This document shows, piece by piece, positions 1 through 14,300 of a stretch of DNA of 64,000 nucleotides. The DNA is taken from the NCBI RefSeq assembly GCF_019703515.2, contig NC_059349.1, forward strand, positions 21,610,744 to 21,674,743. The letters run 5' to 3'. The notes under the pieces were generated by a model. It saw only the letters and a program-made list of their open reading frames with translations. It was not told the DNA's origin and made no database searches. The translations under genes and the position numbers were made by a program. Each line of letters starts with the position of its first letter. The first letter of the stretch is position 1. The DNA is from Myxocyprinus asiaticus (lineage: Eukaryota > Chordata > Actinopteri > Cypriniformes > Catostomidae).

Positions 1-3000
1 GTTTAAACTTGCACGAGTTAGCATGCTTCAGTGCAAGACTGTAGTCACTGTGCTTTTCAGGATTTGTGCCTATGCACTCTGAAAGCAAATTTATTAACTG
101 CATTTAATGTATACAGTAGGGTTGTAACGATTTACTCATCTCACAGTTCAGGGCTGTCCATGAGACTGGACTCATCATTCGTTTCGGTTCACGATATTTT
201 AAACTTAAGCATGAATCAAGAAAAGTTAGGATTGAAAGTTTTTTATGATTACTTTAAAGACATATGCAAAACAGTTCTTTTCCTTTAAAATTTAGCTAAA
301 AGTACGGTTCTTAAAATTGTAAAATGATCCATCAGATATGTACTGGGACTAAAAACCATCCCAGAACAGGGCAGTGGTGACACCATATGGAAAAATTAGC
401 TAATAATTCTGCTTACTGAAAATACGTAATTATGTTAGATACATATGCTGCTTACACACAGTCACAGATTACATACATTTAAAATATTTTTTATTTAAAT
501 TGTATTTTTCTAAAATATTATTGTCTCTGATTACATCTAAATATTATTTTCAAAAATACATATTTAATGGAAGTGCATGCATATCTAGTTATTTTTATTA
601 ACAATTGACTGATAATTTGCTGATGAAATCAAATCAGACATGACATTTTAAATTAGGATTATATTCTCATTGAATTATTATACATAATATTCAGAATTAT
701 ATATAGTATTTTAATATGGCACCATCATTAAACCTCTGTAAACTTTAATTTTCTCTCGCACAGTCAGAACAGATCATTCTCGTGCTTTAAACGGACATTC
801 GATCCCTTGCACTGAAAATGCGCCTCACTCTCCTGCTCAGTTCAAAAAGGGTATAGCTCCAAAAAGGGGCAGGAGCTCCAAACCGCCAGCAAAGATATAG
901 GGTGCCCCTTACGTATCCCTTTCCCTAAACTTAAACGTGAGTGGAAGTGACGCCCCCTTTTGGAGTTTGCTCAACCCTCTTTTGGAGTAACCCCACTCCC
1001 TTCTGGAGTAACCCCACCCTCCTTTGGAGATTCCGCCCCCATTTGGTGGTCTCCGGCCTGCAGCTATACCTACTTGCTTAGTTCGGCAGCATCAGCCGAC
1101 CTCATCGTACAACTTCTATGGCTGCTAGTGAGCAATCATATTTTAGAGCTCCATGTGTGCAATGAAGTTATTTCCATTTGTATGCCCGCATTACATAGAC
1201 GTAGGACGTTGCACATATTGGATAGAACAGATGCTAAAATAATAAAAAGTAATAATAAAAAAGTCCCATCTCCACAATGCACATCATCACATTTTTGAAC
1301 CGCGGTGTACAGTGCCATGATAAACCATTACACCCCTAGTTTACAGATAATGCGCATTACTTTTCATGTCCTGAAGTTGCTCACAACTGCAATGGAATGC
1401 AATGACAAGTATTGGCATTAGTTAGTAATAAGAAATGCTCATGGTCTCACCATACTACAGAAACTACTATCAAACTCAAAAGTCACCTCATGAATAATTT
1501 CTCCATCAAATATCAGCTTCAGGCAAAATCCTCAAACTTGAAAACAACAGCAAAAAAAAGCCCCACCCTTGTCCTGCTTTCAGTCAAAAGGAAACATAAC
1601 ACTCACTGGAGCACATAAACTCAGTTGGGGAGGCAGTCCTAGACAGAATTGTTTGGGTTACCCCACTGTGACCATCTGACCTGGAGCTGTGAGTGAACTA
1701 TATTTGATATCACTAGCCCAAGTGGCCCTGGCAATGCTTGACTCCGCTGAGTGCACTAGTCAACATGTGCTGCTGTGCCACTCTGTGCTTTGGGCCACAC
1801 ACTGAACAACAATAAACAAATCAGGGTGATCTGATTTGCCTGTCCGTTTCCCTAATCAATCCACAGGATTTTACAGTTAACCTATACAGAACATGACATG
1901 ATTAGCAAAAACATTTTCACACATTTTCATTGAGACAGTTCATGTTGTAATGAGAGCAAATCCACTATTTTAAGTGTCATTTTACTGATCTTGCCCGCCA
2001 GTTCTGAGTGCACTATAGCAGAGAATGCAGCAGACCACCGCAATCTGGTACACTCTGCCCGGACTGTAATGAATCACTCCACTACTTTGATTCAGACACC
2101 TGAATCAGCTCTTTAACATGCCGAAAGTGCACGTGACTACACCAATAGCAATGGATATATGCCTGGTTATAATGGTCTTTTCCATCATTTGATAATTATT
2201 TGATTAATTACTACTGCCATGATTGATAGAAAATGTACACAAATCTCTTTTACAATTCTTTTTACTGCCTGCATTCCTCGGGTGGATATAGCATGATGTT
2301 AATTGTGCCAGGCAAATAGCACTGAGTTTGTGAATGTAACGCAATCTATAATGAGCCTAATTTACATAGAAAGGAGGCATGTTTGTGCAGAAAGGAATGA
2401 CAGTGACTTGATTTAAATTTAATTTGCCTGCTTAAACTAGATTGCGAGTAGTTAGTAAATAACATTTAGGTTTTTAAGCTGAAATACTAAGCACAAAAGT
2501 GGTGCAACTGTTTGTTAAATCACCTCTGTGGCTCTGTGGTGCTATTAAAAATAGTGGCTCCACCCGTGGTTTGAGTTTGGGATAGGGCTCTTTTTTGTCT
2601 GACCAGTGAAAGATGGGGTGATCATTTGGGAAACATGTTTGAAAACAATAATTATTGCAGTTCTTTTTGGTGCTGCTAGTGTCACAGAAAGTACATACTT
2701 CAACATTCAATTTGGAAGTAAACCTCCCTCACCACAGTTTCTGCAAGTAACTTAAGCAGATTCATTAGCAGATTCATGACAGTAGCGGAAGAGTTCTTCA
2801 TAACATCTACCTGATTTAAGATGCTGTTCTCATTTACCTCTATTTCACGGAGAGTCGCCTCATGCATTGCCAGAACAATGGATATTTCAGGGGTGTAAAT
2901 ATGAGGGTAACTCCATTATCTCCCATCCATTCATTATGAATGATACAGGAATTGAGATGCTTGTGTCGGCCAGGTCTGCTCTTCCTCACTTGTTTACTGC

Positions 3001-5253
3001 ATACTAATAAATATTGGCAGTCCTGTTTGTGTAAAAGCCAGCCAGCTATGGCAGCAGAAAGTCTTTCCAGTACTTTAATAACACCAAACGCATACTGCGG
3101 CTGGACCACCCATTGAAATGGCCCATTAATGTACCACTGTGGAGCCAGTAATATCTCACCAGAGTTTTAATGGAGCGAGTGTGAGCATTTTGGCAGAACT
3201 GTGTATACTGTATACAAAAAAAGTGGAAGTTATGGAAAGTTAGTCGCTGGAAGCTTGTTATGATTCCCTTGGCCAATTAGCCCCTGCTGGTAGATGTTGT
3301 GACTACACCATTCTGGGTGCAAAAAGCCCCCTTTTTTTTGCATGCAACATATAGGTTAGGCTGGATTAAACTACACAACTTTAACGCTGATTTTAGCTAC
3401 GATTTTTAGTCGGGCCGAGTTGGTATTAGTCGGGGCTTGTCGGCTTGAGAAAGTTTTGTAGTGTATGATGGGTACTGACTCTGATTTCTTACCCTCTGAC
3501 TAGATGGAAACATGTTTTTGAAATTTTGAGCTGACTGTCCACTACACTACAGGGGAAATCTTGTAGTGTATGATGCTCCACAACTCAAATCTGAAGTCAT
3601 ACGGTGGTGTCAATTTAAAAACGTCATATATTTGTAAAACATGATCATTTTCCGCCCTCATTCTGATCCTCTGTCAGAAACGCTGCTTCTCATTTAAGAC
3701 TTGATAGAAAACACCTGCTGTTGATGTTTGGCTCTCTCCTTGTCATCTTACTGCTCATCTTTTGTGGGTGGGCTACAGAAATGAGATTAGGTCAATTAGG
3801 CTTTGATGTGTTGTTGTGGAGGCGGTCAGATGCAAATGTCTACCACAGTGTGACATCACAATGTGGAGGAAGTAGAAAATTAATAGTTTTGGCAGCTTCG
3901 TTTCAGCAAATGCTCTTTTTTTTCAGTGAGGAGGAAGTTTTGAGTTCTGAAACTTTCAGTATGTTTTATTGTACAATGACCTCTTATATGTCAAAAGATC
4001 AAAGACATTTTGATTCCTCATGTCATGACCCCTTTAATATTTCATTAAATTATAGCTGATGTTTTGCCATTGACTGATTTTGTTTTTGGAGGCCTCCTAA
4101 AAGCATATAATGGACTTATATTTTTCCCTGCTGCCTTTGACATCACAGCTCAGCACTGTGCACGTTCTAGTTGTGCCATCAGCTTTGTCCTGATGTCATT
4201 TGCCTGCAGCTCCAGTGTGATTTGTTGCATGGCATTTGTGACTCTCAAAAAAAAAAAAAAAAAATATCTGAGTGTCCATGAACAAATTTTAGGCAGTCAT
4301 GCACCAGCCAAGCAACTGCGAATGAGTTTAATAGGAATGCTTTCGGACAGCTTTCTCCAGGTATTATAGACTTCCATGGTTGAAACAGGTCAGGCTTTTC
4401 TGTTGCTAGTTATTATTGTTTTTTTCTTTGACATCTGTTACGTATTTTTTTTTTTTTTTTTTTTTTAATGGGATGTGACTGAAACAGTACAGTCCTTGCT
4501 TCAAGCAATGCAACAAAACCAGACAAATCAAACTTGACCAAAAAGCACTTTTGAATGGGACCTCCCATTTGAAACAGGTTTCTAGGTCAAGTGCTTATGA
4601 GTTGCTGCATTACCACCTGAATTTCCAACTGTGTGGCACAGGTTTGGCCTGTTAATTGTATCAATAATATTTCAAGCTCCTTTGATCCTCAAATATTCTA
4701 GCTGCTAATTAGTGGGATAATCCTCTTATCAACTGTATCCATTCAAGTGGAGGTCATTACATTTCTTGACTAGGAAAATTGTTTCATAACTTCAGGCTCC
4801 CAGTGGTAAACATGAATCTTGTCATCTGAAGACCATGAGCTCATTTACATGCTTAATCTGGAGCCTTGACATAAAGTAAGGCAAGGTAAATTAAATAAAA
4901 AATAAAAAAAATTGTTGCTTTTGTGTGATACTGTATTCATTCCCATACTGTAGGTGTCCAAGTTCAAGACCACATATTGAGAGAGATTTTTTAGTGCACC
5001 TTTAAATGAATAAATCCTACATAAATGTTCACATAGATGGCGTTTAATGTAAAATAAGCCATTTAATATGACTGCTGATCAGTTGCTCTGTGATCAGAAG
5101 TATGTCTACAAATAATGCATGTTTTAGCCTTAAAAATTGCTTTCAATCATCTTATCCCACAGAATAACATTTAAAGACTAGGCGCAATCTGTGCTTGAGA
5201 CACTAGTCCCTAAATGCTCCAGGATTGAGACTGTTTTGTTTTTTACTTTACAG
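1..5253. other. Left flank: probable spata13 intron, no exon recognised
   Basis: AT-rich sequence with scattered repeats. I translated for conserved protein and saw none. Visible pieces are a short tandem repeat at about 953-1050, two copies of a ttgtagtgtatgatg motif near 3453 and 3560, and poly(A)/poly(T) runs near 4246 and 4447. Because the exon at 5254 begins mid-codon, the preceding spata13 exon must lie further left or be too short to recognise here. Confidence 0.6.
953..1050. repeat. Short tandem repeat, unit about 21 bp (ttttggagtaaccccactcc)
   Basis: Four to five degenerate copies of a C-rich unit containing tttggag follow one another. The preceding stretch 835-880 carries the reverse motif (ctccaaaaaggggcaggagctcc), so the whole may be one arm-loop repeat element rather than a simple satellite. 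Confidence 0.5.
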
Positions 5254-5399
5254 CATTGGTGATAACTGATGGACCACAGGATAAGTCTGGCCTTGCTGAT
5301 GATATAGGAAGTGAAGATGAGCTGTACAATGAGTTTCGCAGCTCCTCAAACCGTTTTGGACACCCAGGAGGAGGAGGAGAGCAGCTGGCCATAAATGAG
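5254..5399 (+). CDS. spata13: spata13 exon upstream of the SH3 (APC-binding-like region)
   Basis: The acceptor tttacttta-cag precedes 5254 and the donor gag|gtaggg follows 5399. The exon is 146 nt, i.e. two bases completing a split codon plus 48 codons. The translation is acidic, then glycine-rich ([18 protein letters not shown], then [13 protein letters not shown]). In Asef proteins the [11 protein letters not shown] stretch lies directly before the SH3, and joining to 15074 gives AINE-LISDGSV in frame. It stands 9.7 kb from the next coding exon. Confidence 0.85.
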
Positions 5400-8300
5400 G
5401 TAGGGCATACAAACTGAGTGTGTGTTACTGTTTGTTTGTGTTTACAGATTTGGACCTTTGTGTCTATCCATTGCAGTACATTCAAAAACCCAGAATGTCC
5501 ACACAGAAGGACCATATTCCTCAATGATTGTCCAGTCCAATGATGGACTGGACAAGTATACTCTATCCATACTAGGCGCCATCTTGAGTCCTTCGAGTCC
5601 TATTCTACACTTTTGTCGAATTTTATTATTATTATTAATATTATTATTATTTGTTTATTTTTACAATAAAAAGCTAAATACCAACTAAAATTATAGGCCC
5701 TGTCCCAAATGGCACACTTGATGTGGATTTGTTACAGTCTTGAGACTTTAGTAAGGTGTCCAGTTTCAGCTCATGAGCACCCCTTTGTGGCCACTATACG
5801 CCCTCAATGCGACCTGTAGTGAAGCCTGCATTGTTGTGCACTTAACAGCAGACTACTACCCAACAGTGTACACAGAATTTTGTCACCAAAGTGTAGAGGA
5901 TTTGCAGTAGGACAGAAAGAGCTGAAGGCATCTGGTGTTTCATCTGGTGTTTAGGAATAAGAGCTTTTATCCCACATCTTTATTGCTTAACCATGACTGG
6001 ATGGGCCAAGTTTGAGAATACTGAATAGCTATTGATATGTACACATGGGTTGACACACGTGCTCATGTTTGTAACATCACAACATGGACATTTTTTAATT
6101 GTTGTCATTTAAATGTAATTTAGATGATGAGCTTTGTGAATGGGGAGAGAGATTTTTTGGGAGTGGAGTATGAGTATTTATGAGTATGTTGGAGTCTGTT
6201 TACATAGTACATGGAGTATATGCATAGTGTCAGAGTATGATTTATGGCTGTTTGGTATTGCTGTAGAACGCCGCTCAGTAAATGCATTTAGTGTTTCAAA
6301 GAGAAACAGCAGAAAAATCTAATCAAGCTCAGGCCTCTGGGAACTCAGTGTGCACTGAACTGCGCACAAGCTCTGTGCTGATGCTGTCGTTGTTGTTTTT
6401 AGGTCTTCTGTCCTGATAAAGTATTAATCTAACAAGAGACAGACTGATGGGGCCACAGCAGGACAGATCATGTGCCTTTGTTCTACATGGAAGATACAGT
6501 TTAGTACCCAGTTTCAAGAAACTTCTTAAGTTAAGAAAACCCTTAGTTGTAATTGCAAGTGTATTGTCACAAAGGGTTTCCTTAACTTAAGGGGTTTCTT
6601 GCAACTGGCTGCAGATTATTAGTGGTGCTCGCCAAGGCAAGCATCACTAATAATACAATTGCTCATGCTTAGGGTTAGTGATTTGAACAAACTTCTAACC
6701 ATGCTCATTATATGTTACACTTCCTGCACCATTTATGCGATGGACATGAATGATACCTCAGAGGTTGTTGAGGAGAGATGTACTAATATATGAGTGATTG
6801 GGATGTTTATAATGTTCCCCTGGCAAATAATAAAATTTGCAAGAAAATCCCATAGACGTATTTTTGTGATGAGGGAGAAAGGTGTTCCAGTTTTGGAGAA
6901 AGTAAGGGCTTGTGTAAGGAAGACTTAAAGGTGCTATATGTAAGATTGACAACAAGCATTTGAAATGGGTGCTGCTGTCCAAATTCAAAATATTGGAGAA
7001 TTGTTTGCCCCGCCCCAGACTCGAAGCTCATGCGGGTTGCCACATTCATTGATTCAGTCACAAAATACAATAAACACTTCTAAAATGGATGTAAGGTTTA
7101 CATTAGATTAGATAGATAAAAACCGTAGCAAGTAGCTAGGGATGGGCATGAGTAAAGTTACTCGATTTGGACGTCAGTATTCATTAAACGTATAATCGCA
7201 TTCATAAATTGAGTCAATTTTGAGTCAAGCTTGTGGTTTCTGTCATATTTTTCTGTCACGCTGGTTGTTGCCGAGGTAGTAAACAGCTGTGGCCTGTCCC
7301 CTCCACCGCATTAGTCAGGATCACTTCACCGGCTGTGTCTCGCTGCCTTAAAACCAGGCTGCACATGAAACACAGAGTATGAATGCGAGTACTCAGATGT
7401 TGAATTTACTCAAAATGTCCATCCCTACTAGTAGCCGAGATAAATTAGATAGCTAATTTTAGGTGATGCTCAATGCTTACCTGTTAAGGAGAAAATTAGC
7501 CAACTCAGTATCCATTTTAAAGGATTTCTGGGCTTTAAGCTGTCTCCATCTTCCAAAGGCATCTCCAATATTTATCCTTGTTTTACTACGCCTCTGGTCA
7601 TGGTGGTTTTTAGACGGATAGCGAGACTTTTTAGGTCAGGTGGTTAAAAATCTGTTATCTCTGTTCCAGTTTGTTTGCTGGCTTCCATGGCTGCAGCACG
7701 CAGTGTTGTTTGCCTGCAAACTTGTTCAAATCTGGCAACCCGGCAGTGTAGATATACTATTGGTGAGTGGGCAGTGGGCGGGATCACACAGGCCAAAACA
7801 GAAAAAAATTCCGGCCCGGAATGGAAACTTCAAAGTAGAATATACTGGCTGTAGCGTTGTTATCGGAGAAGCCAGTATTTCAACTTAGCATGTTTCCTAA
7901 TTCTCTAATGACATATTATGGTCATTTTATGATTTAGTACAGTAAAAATATTACGTATAGCACCTTTAACCTTCCTATACTGTACAGTCATTTTTGACTG
8001 AAATCACTTTTTCAGATGTCATAAAAATAGTTTCCTTTATCTGTGCAGTACAAGACTTGGTGACTTTTCCTCCACAACCATTTGAACACAAAAAAATTGG
8101 ACTTGATTCATTAAGCGTAAATGGTCAAAAAAAAAAAAAGTGTAACCTGTCAAAATTGAAAATGAATGGAAAAGACTAAAAAACAGAGATTTTATTTATT
8201 TGTCAAATACAATATATAATTCAGCCACAATGCAAAACAAGTACAAAGAGAAATGAAGGGGTGAGACTACACTGCCTGGCCCCCCCAAAAAAAGTCGCCA

Positions 8301-11300
8301 TTTGGATTTAAATAAGCAGATACTTAAGAGCCTTTGATTGGATCATTATTGCAGTGATTAATATGTTTCAGCTGGCAATAATTATTGTAACCCTAACTGA
8401 TGCAGTGTGTAGCTTCTCATTTCTTAAACAACCATGCCGGAAGACGTATCCCGTGGTCGTGGAAAATATGTTACTGTGTTTCAGAAAGGACAAATTATTG
8501 GCCTGCATCAAACAAAGAAAAAAAGGAGATTGCTGAAGTCACTGTAATTGGGTTAAGAACTGTCCAACAAAATATTAAAAACCTGGAAAGATAGTGGTGA
8601 ACCGTTAGCTTCATGGAAGAAATGTAGTCGGAAAAAAATCTTGAATGGTCGTGATTGGAGATCACTAAAACGCTTGACGTCACATCGTACAAAATCAACA
8701 GTAGAACTCACGGCTATGTTTAATAGTGAAAGTAAGAGCATTTCCACATGCACAAGGTGACAAGAATTTACAGGATTGGGACTAAACAGCTGTATGGCCA
8801 CAAGAAAGCCACTTGTTAGTGAGGCTAATCGGAAGAAACAACTTTAGTTTACTAGGGAGCATAAAGATTGAACTGTGGAGCAATGGAAAAAGGTAATGTA
8901 GTCTGATGAGTCCAGATTTACCCTATTCCAATGCGATGGGTAAGAAGGGAAGCGGATGAAGCAATGCGGCCGTCATGCATAGTACCCACTGTACAAGCCT
9001 CTGGAGGCATTGTTATGATCTGGGGTTGCTTCAGTTGGTCAGGTCTAGGCTCAGCAATGTTATGCGGCAGTAAAATGAAGTTAGCTGACTACCTGAATGT
9101 ACTGAATGACCAGGTTATCCCATCAATGGAATTTTTCTTCCCTGACAGCATGGGCATATTCCAGGACAACAATGCCAGGATTTATTGGGCTCAAATTGTG
9201 GTTCAGGGATCTAAAAACATAAAATTCCAACAAAAAAGTGCATAAATGTATTGTTTTTACTTGAAAGATAAATGTTATAATTTCTGAAAAAATCAAAAAT
9301 TACCGCAAACAGTAAAGTAAGCAGCCCTTCTTTAACACAATGGAGGGTTAAAGGAAGTATCGTGCTGTGTAACAGTGTGGCAAAGGGGGTGGGGCTCTGA
9401 GACCACAAAAGAATGAGCAAGAGAGAGAGGACAGCAGGTTATGGGAATCAGAGTCCTGCACTAATCCCATTAGCTGTGCACAAATTGATGCAAAGGGAAG
9501 AGACGTGTGGGAATGACTGCATTAATCCTACCTTGCAGACACTGGCCTTGATCAGGAAATTAAAGCTCAAGAGGTGTTTGGCACATCACGCAGACTTTAA
9601 TTAATATCTCAAGCAGCATTACCATCACTGTGGCACTGCCTTAAGGAGACAGGTCAGGGTGTGCTTGCTTTTAGACGGGAAGTGTGTGTGACGGGCAGCC
9701 AGAACAGCCAATGAGTGCCTAGAATCACGCCAGAATAGAGAGGATGTATTGTACTGCATTCTCTCGCCTCTCTCCCTCCCCCCACTGCCACCACCCTCCT
9801 GCTGACGCTAAGGCCGGCCTCCGCTACTCTGGTATCCTAGATACACTCCACAGCACTGCCATCTGATTGGGTAAAAAGGATAAGAAGAAAAAAAAAAACA
9901 GGAGGAAAAACAGAAGTCAATTCAGGCAGATGAATGGATGTTTTTTGCTAGTGCCGCTAAGCACAGATGCAGCAACCATTTGTGGCCCTCAGGTTTTCGT
10001 TTTTCCTTTTCATATGTGACAGTATAAAGAAAAAGGCTTTCATGTGCATTAATCGGATCCAAGGGAATTAACACAGCCGTGTATTTAAACAGAGGAGGAG
10101 TAGGAGGAGAACGAGAGAGAGGCAGTGAAAGGGAGGACAGAACGAGAAGCAAGAACACCACAGAAGACAAGGAGGAAGGGTCAGAGCAAGTGAGAAAAAA
10201 ACATAAAAGGAGAAGAAATGGAGGTAGAGAGAAATGTCCACCCCTGCTCCTGACATCAGCAGTGTACGGGAAGAGAATCAAGGCGAGCGACGGAAGAGGA
10301 GGAGAAGGAGAGCACACGTGCGAGAGAAAGAGCGAGAAGGGGAAGGGAAAAGGAAGTGAGCAGGTAACTGTGGACGTGGAGGCTTTCTCCCCTCCCCCTC
10401 CACATGCTTTTCTTGGAGAATAACTAGGGGATCTGGGAGCAAAACTGTGTGCTGTCAAGTGTTTGTGCACAGATCTCTAGGCAAGGAGGGTTTTGGCGCT
10501 ATGGCTCGCGGAGGCCAGCGAACAGCATCTCGGCTGAGCCTGAATCACTTTCTTCTGCGCTGTAACCTCAGCCCAGAGGCCCAGAAGGTGGTGGTGTTCG
10601 TTATCATGATGTTGCTGATCATCATCAACGTAGTGCTGATGTTCCTGCTGGCCTTTCAGTAGGGCACAGCTGCAGTGAAGAGGACAAGGGGAGGGGAGGG
10701 GTGGAAAGGAAGACGACGAGGAGGAGGAGAGAAAGTTGGTCCATCTTACTCACTAGTGGATGGGTTTTCAGGAAGCATACATCACAGTGCAGGTAACAGA
10801 AAAAGGTGTGACTATGGATGTGTTTGTGTGTGAGAGGTTGGCAGCATTCAAGCACAAGTAATATGCTGAGACGGCAGTGTTAATTATTTACCTGCCTGTC
10901 AGAGTGTGGTAATGCCGTAAACGACTCTTGAGTGGTTTGTGGGGGAAGGTTGGGGTTAGGCTTTTATTACGAGTTATCTGAGGGCTTTTTCAGACACTGG
11001 TTCTGTGAGTTCAAACATGTTGTTTGAGTGTTTCTGTGTGGAACTCTTTGAATGCTAATGTTTGTTTTTTTTGTATAAATGTCAGTATGGGTTTGATGTT
11101 GGTGCACCTGTCAACAGCTATATTCTGAGTAGCGAGAACCTTGAATGTTTTGATGGCTTGAATGTCAGGCTTTGGTTTATGGCAAACTCTGCAGGGACAT
11201 GTGTGCACTTGTCCAGAAGGATCTACAGAATCATATGTAATTCGGCTATTAAAGCTGTGCAGTACAGCAGGACTCTGCACATAGAGGTTACACTGGTGAG

Positions 11301-14300
11301 GTGGATATGACTATGAGGGGTTTTAAACCAGAATGTAACCACATATTCAGGATTGGGGGGTCCAAATGTAGTTATAGAAATATAAATCACTGAGAAATAC
11401 ATATTGGTTGACCACTAATCTAGATGTCGGGGAGAACATCAATAGAGCATTATTATAGTTTTTAGTAAATACCTTACACATGTGTGTCGACCATGTACAA
11501 AACAAGACACAATGCGTAATTGAATATTTGAAGGAAGGACGTCAAATATGGCAGGTTATATACTGGTCTGATTAACGCGTATAAATGGTGTAAGTCCAAC
11601 TTACCGACATACTGCATGTCATGGTTTGGGTAAGCAGAACTGTTTAATTTGTCAATGGCAGCACTGTGTATTTAATGCAATGGCAGCCACAGTTGGATAC
11701 TAGAAGAGCCAGACTAGTTTCACAAAAATAACAAAACCCTTATGAATTCACGATTAGCATATTTTCTTTCATTTCAGTTTTTATTTCATTTGTGTAAGAT
11801 GTATGCTATGGCTGTCTCCGGTAGCATCTTTGAAGAAACCAAGAGGCTGTAACTCGTAGGCCGTGAAAAGGAGGCACATGGGAATGTATGTGGGTGTGTC
11901 TCTAGGCAACAGGCTATATAGACACAGCTGTGGTGAGATGAGAATGCAGAGCTTTGGATTCAGGGGGTGTAAATTCAGCCTTCTAGTCCATCAATGTTTG
12001 TAAAAGTGTGGACAGAGAACTATGTGTGATTATACTGTGTGGACGTTGGGTTATTTTTACATCAGCGCATATAGATCACGTTTAGCTGTGCAGTTGAGAT
12101 GGTTAGATGGAGACCATTAAGCTTTCCAGGATTTCACTTAATTTTTTCTATAGCCAAGATGAAAATTGTGGCAATATATTACTCTGCTTTTTGTTTTATT
12201 TGCAAAAAGCGGAACCTCAAAATGACTACTCAGGGAAAATCCAGACAGCAGACAGAAAAAAAAGGCTTAATTTGGCAACGCTTCCTTCAGTGATACATTG
12301 CAGTTTGGTTTTGGTTAAGTGGATGGAATAAAGGGTTGTAAATCGTTACATGACAACTGACTATGCCACTGAAAGGCTGGACTATACTGTGAATTTGAAC
12401 ACTGTGTATTGCTGCACAATGCGTATTGATGCATATATCAGGGTTCAATAACCATTTTGACATGAAGTATACTTTTCCATTATGTCATATCAACCTCTAT
12501 TTGTATTATTTTTAGGGCTGTCAGTCGTTTAAATGTTTTAATGGTGATTAATCGCACAATTTTTCGCAGTTCATCACAGATTTTGAAAGTGCAAAAAATT
12601 TGGCTCTAAATGTAATTCTTTTCCTGTCAAAATGCATGTATTTCCCTCTTATGACAGGAAACAAAACAATGTGTAATAATATAATGCTTTATTAACATTT
12701 TCCAATCAAACAAAGCCTTCCACATTATAAAGATAGAAATGCACTAAATAATACCAATTCAAGTAGCATTAAATGTTCCCCAAAGGCTAAGTGGAAGTTT
12801 GACTAATCGAAAGAACTAGACTCCCCATAGGTTGGATATTCATTACAATGGGCATTAAATCTCGTAAACTCTCATCCTCCACAATATTAATCAGCCGGCA
12901 GACTGTGGCTATCCGCTTTGTTACAGCAATTGTGAAGCCGCATTCTTGATTCGCATCAGGGCGTCAGTGCCAACCTCAAGCGCCGCTTTGAACTCCACAT
13001 GAAAAGTGCTTGCTGACAAAAAAGTCTCATTCTGCATTTTGATTATAGTTGACACTTGACATGCTTCTGTGATAATTAAAATGCGCCTTACTTGGGCTGA
13101 AAAATACTTTCTGTGACAAGTCCCATTTGGGCTTGTTTTATTCAATAAATAGCATTAAGAGCTCCTTGCCCCATCATTTTATCACTGACACGGAATCATT
13201 GTTGTGTGTTTTTGTGGTGTGTGAGTCAGTGTACATCGCAAAGGTTCTGCCCTTCCAACCAGCATTTATGCTAGTTTATGCTGTATTAACGGTAGCCGCA
13301 TTAATCGCGATTAAGACAAATAAGCCTGTTAATCTTTTTTAATTAATCGCATGCATTAATGCGTTAATTTTGACAGCTCTAATTGTTTTACTTACAATAT
13401 AATACAATATTTATTATATACTATGATGAAGTAATATCCCCTTATTTAATTTTTGATTTAAGAGCAAAAATGTACAAAAGAATAAAGTGTATAACTTCTA
13501 CAGCACTGCCATGAGTGCAAGTGGGACTGCGCTACCTGACCATACAGAGTCATTCACAGGACAGCGGATTTGTTTACTTGTGCAGCCCACTGTTAATTCA
13601 GTGTGGATCAGTTTGTGTTTCACGCTGCACTGTCTATGCAGCAAAATCAGTCGATTGCGAAAGTAAACAGATCTGTTCTCCAGTGGGACGCACTGCACAG
13701 TTGGGTCCCACTTTTTAAGTCTTTCCATAAAGCTTAAAACTTAAAACCCTTGGCATACAGGTGAGACCAGGGCTAGTTGTCACACTTTTTACTGAATATT
13801 TCTCAGTGAATGTTTCTCAGGATACTGTAGGTTTATTTTTAATAGTCGATTTCTGCTAATCCAAATACCTTGTCACAATTCTTGGCTTCAAAAAACATTT
13901 TCAACAGTTTATGAAATATACCTTTGTCCTAACATTACATTTAACCCTTTTGGTTAAAGCTGCCTTCATAATGTAGTTTGATTTACTTTGGAGGGTAGAA
14001 TTAATCAAAAATATTCTAATATAAGTCTATTAATCTTATATAAAACAAAACCTCTGCTAGAGAAAACACACATTTGCACAACTGGACTTTTGACGCCAAA
14101 TCTTGTCGTTACTGAGATATTGCCCTTGTAACTAGCTCTGTTCTCCCCTATTATTGCAGAGTGTACTGAACAGGTGTAATCAATTCAATGTACCAGCTAA
14201 AGATGTCAATTAAGTAAGGGCTAATGTACAGTCAGACGGTTGTTACTGCACAATAAACCCCGACAGGGGGATCAAGACCCCGACGCAAAGCGCCAATTAC

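Noticed and set aside
960..1298. 112-codon frame
   Set aside because: Its first third is translated tandem repeat and the rest has no protein-like pattern.
9922..10470. 182-codon minus-strand and 114-codon plus-strand open frames
   Set aside because: Both are low-complexity products of a GA/CT-rich tract, lacking any domain-like sequence.
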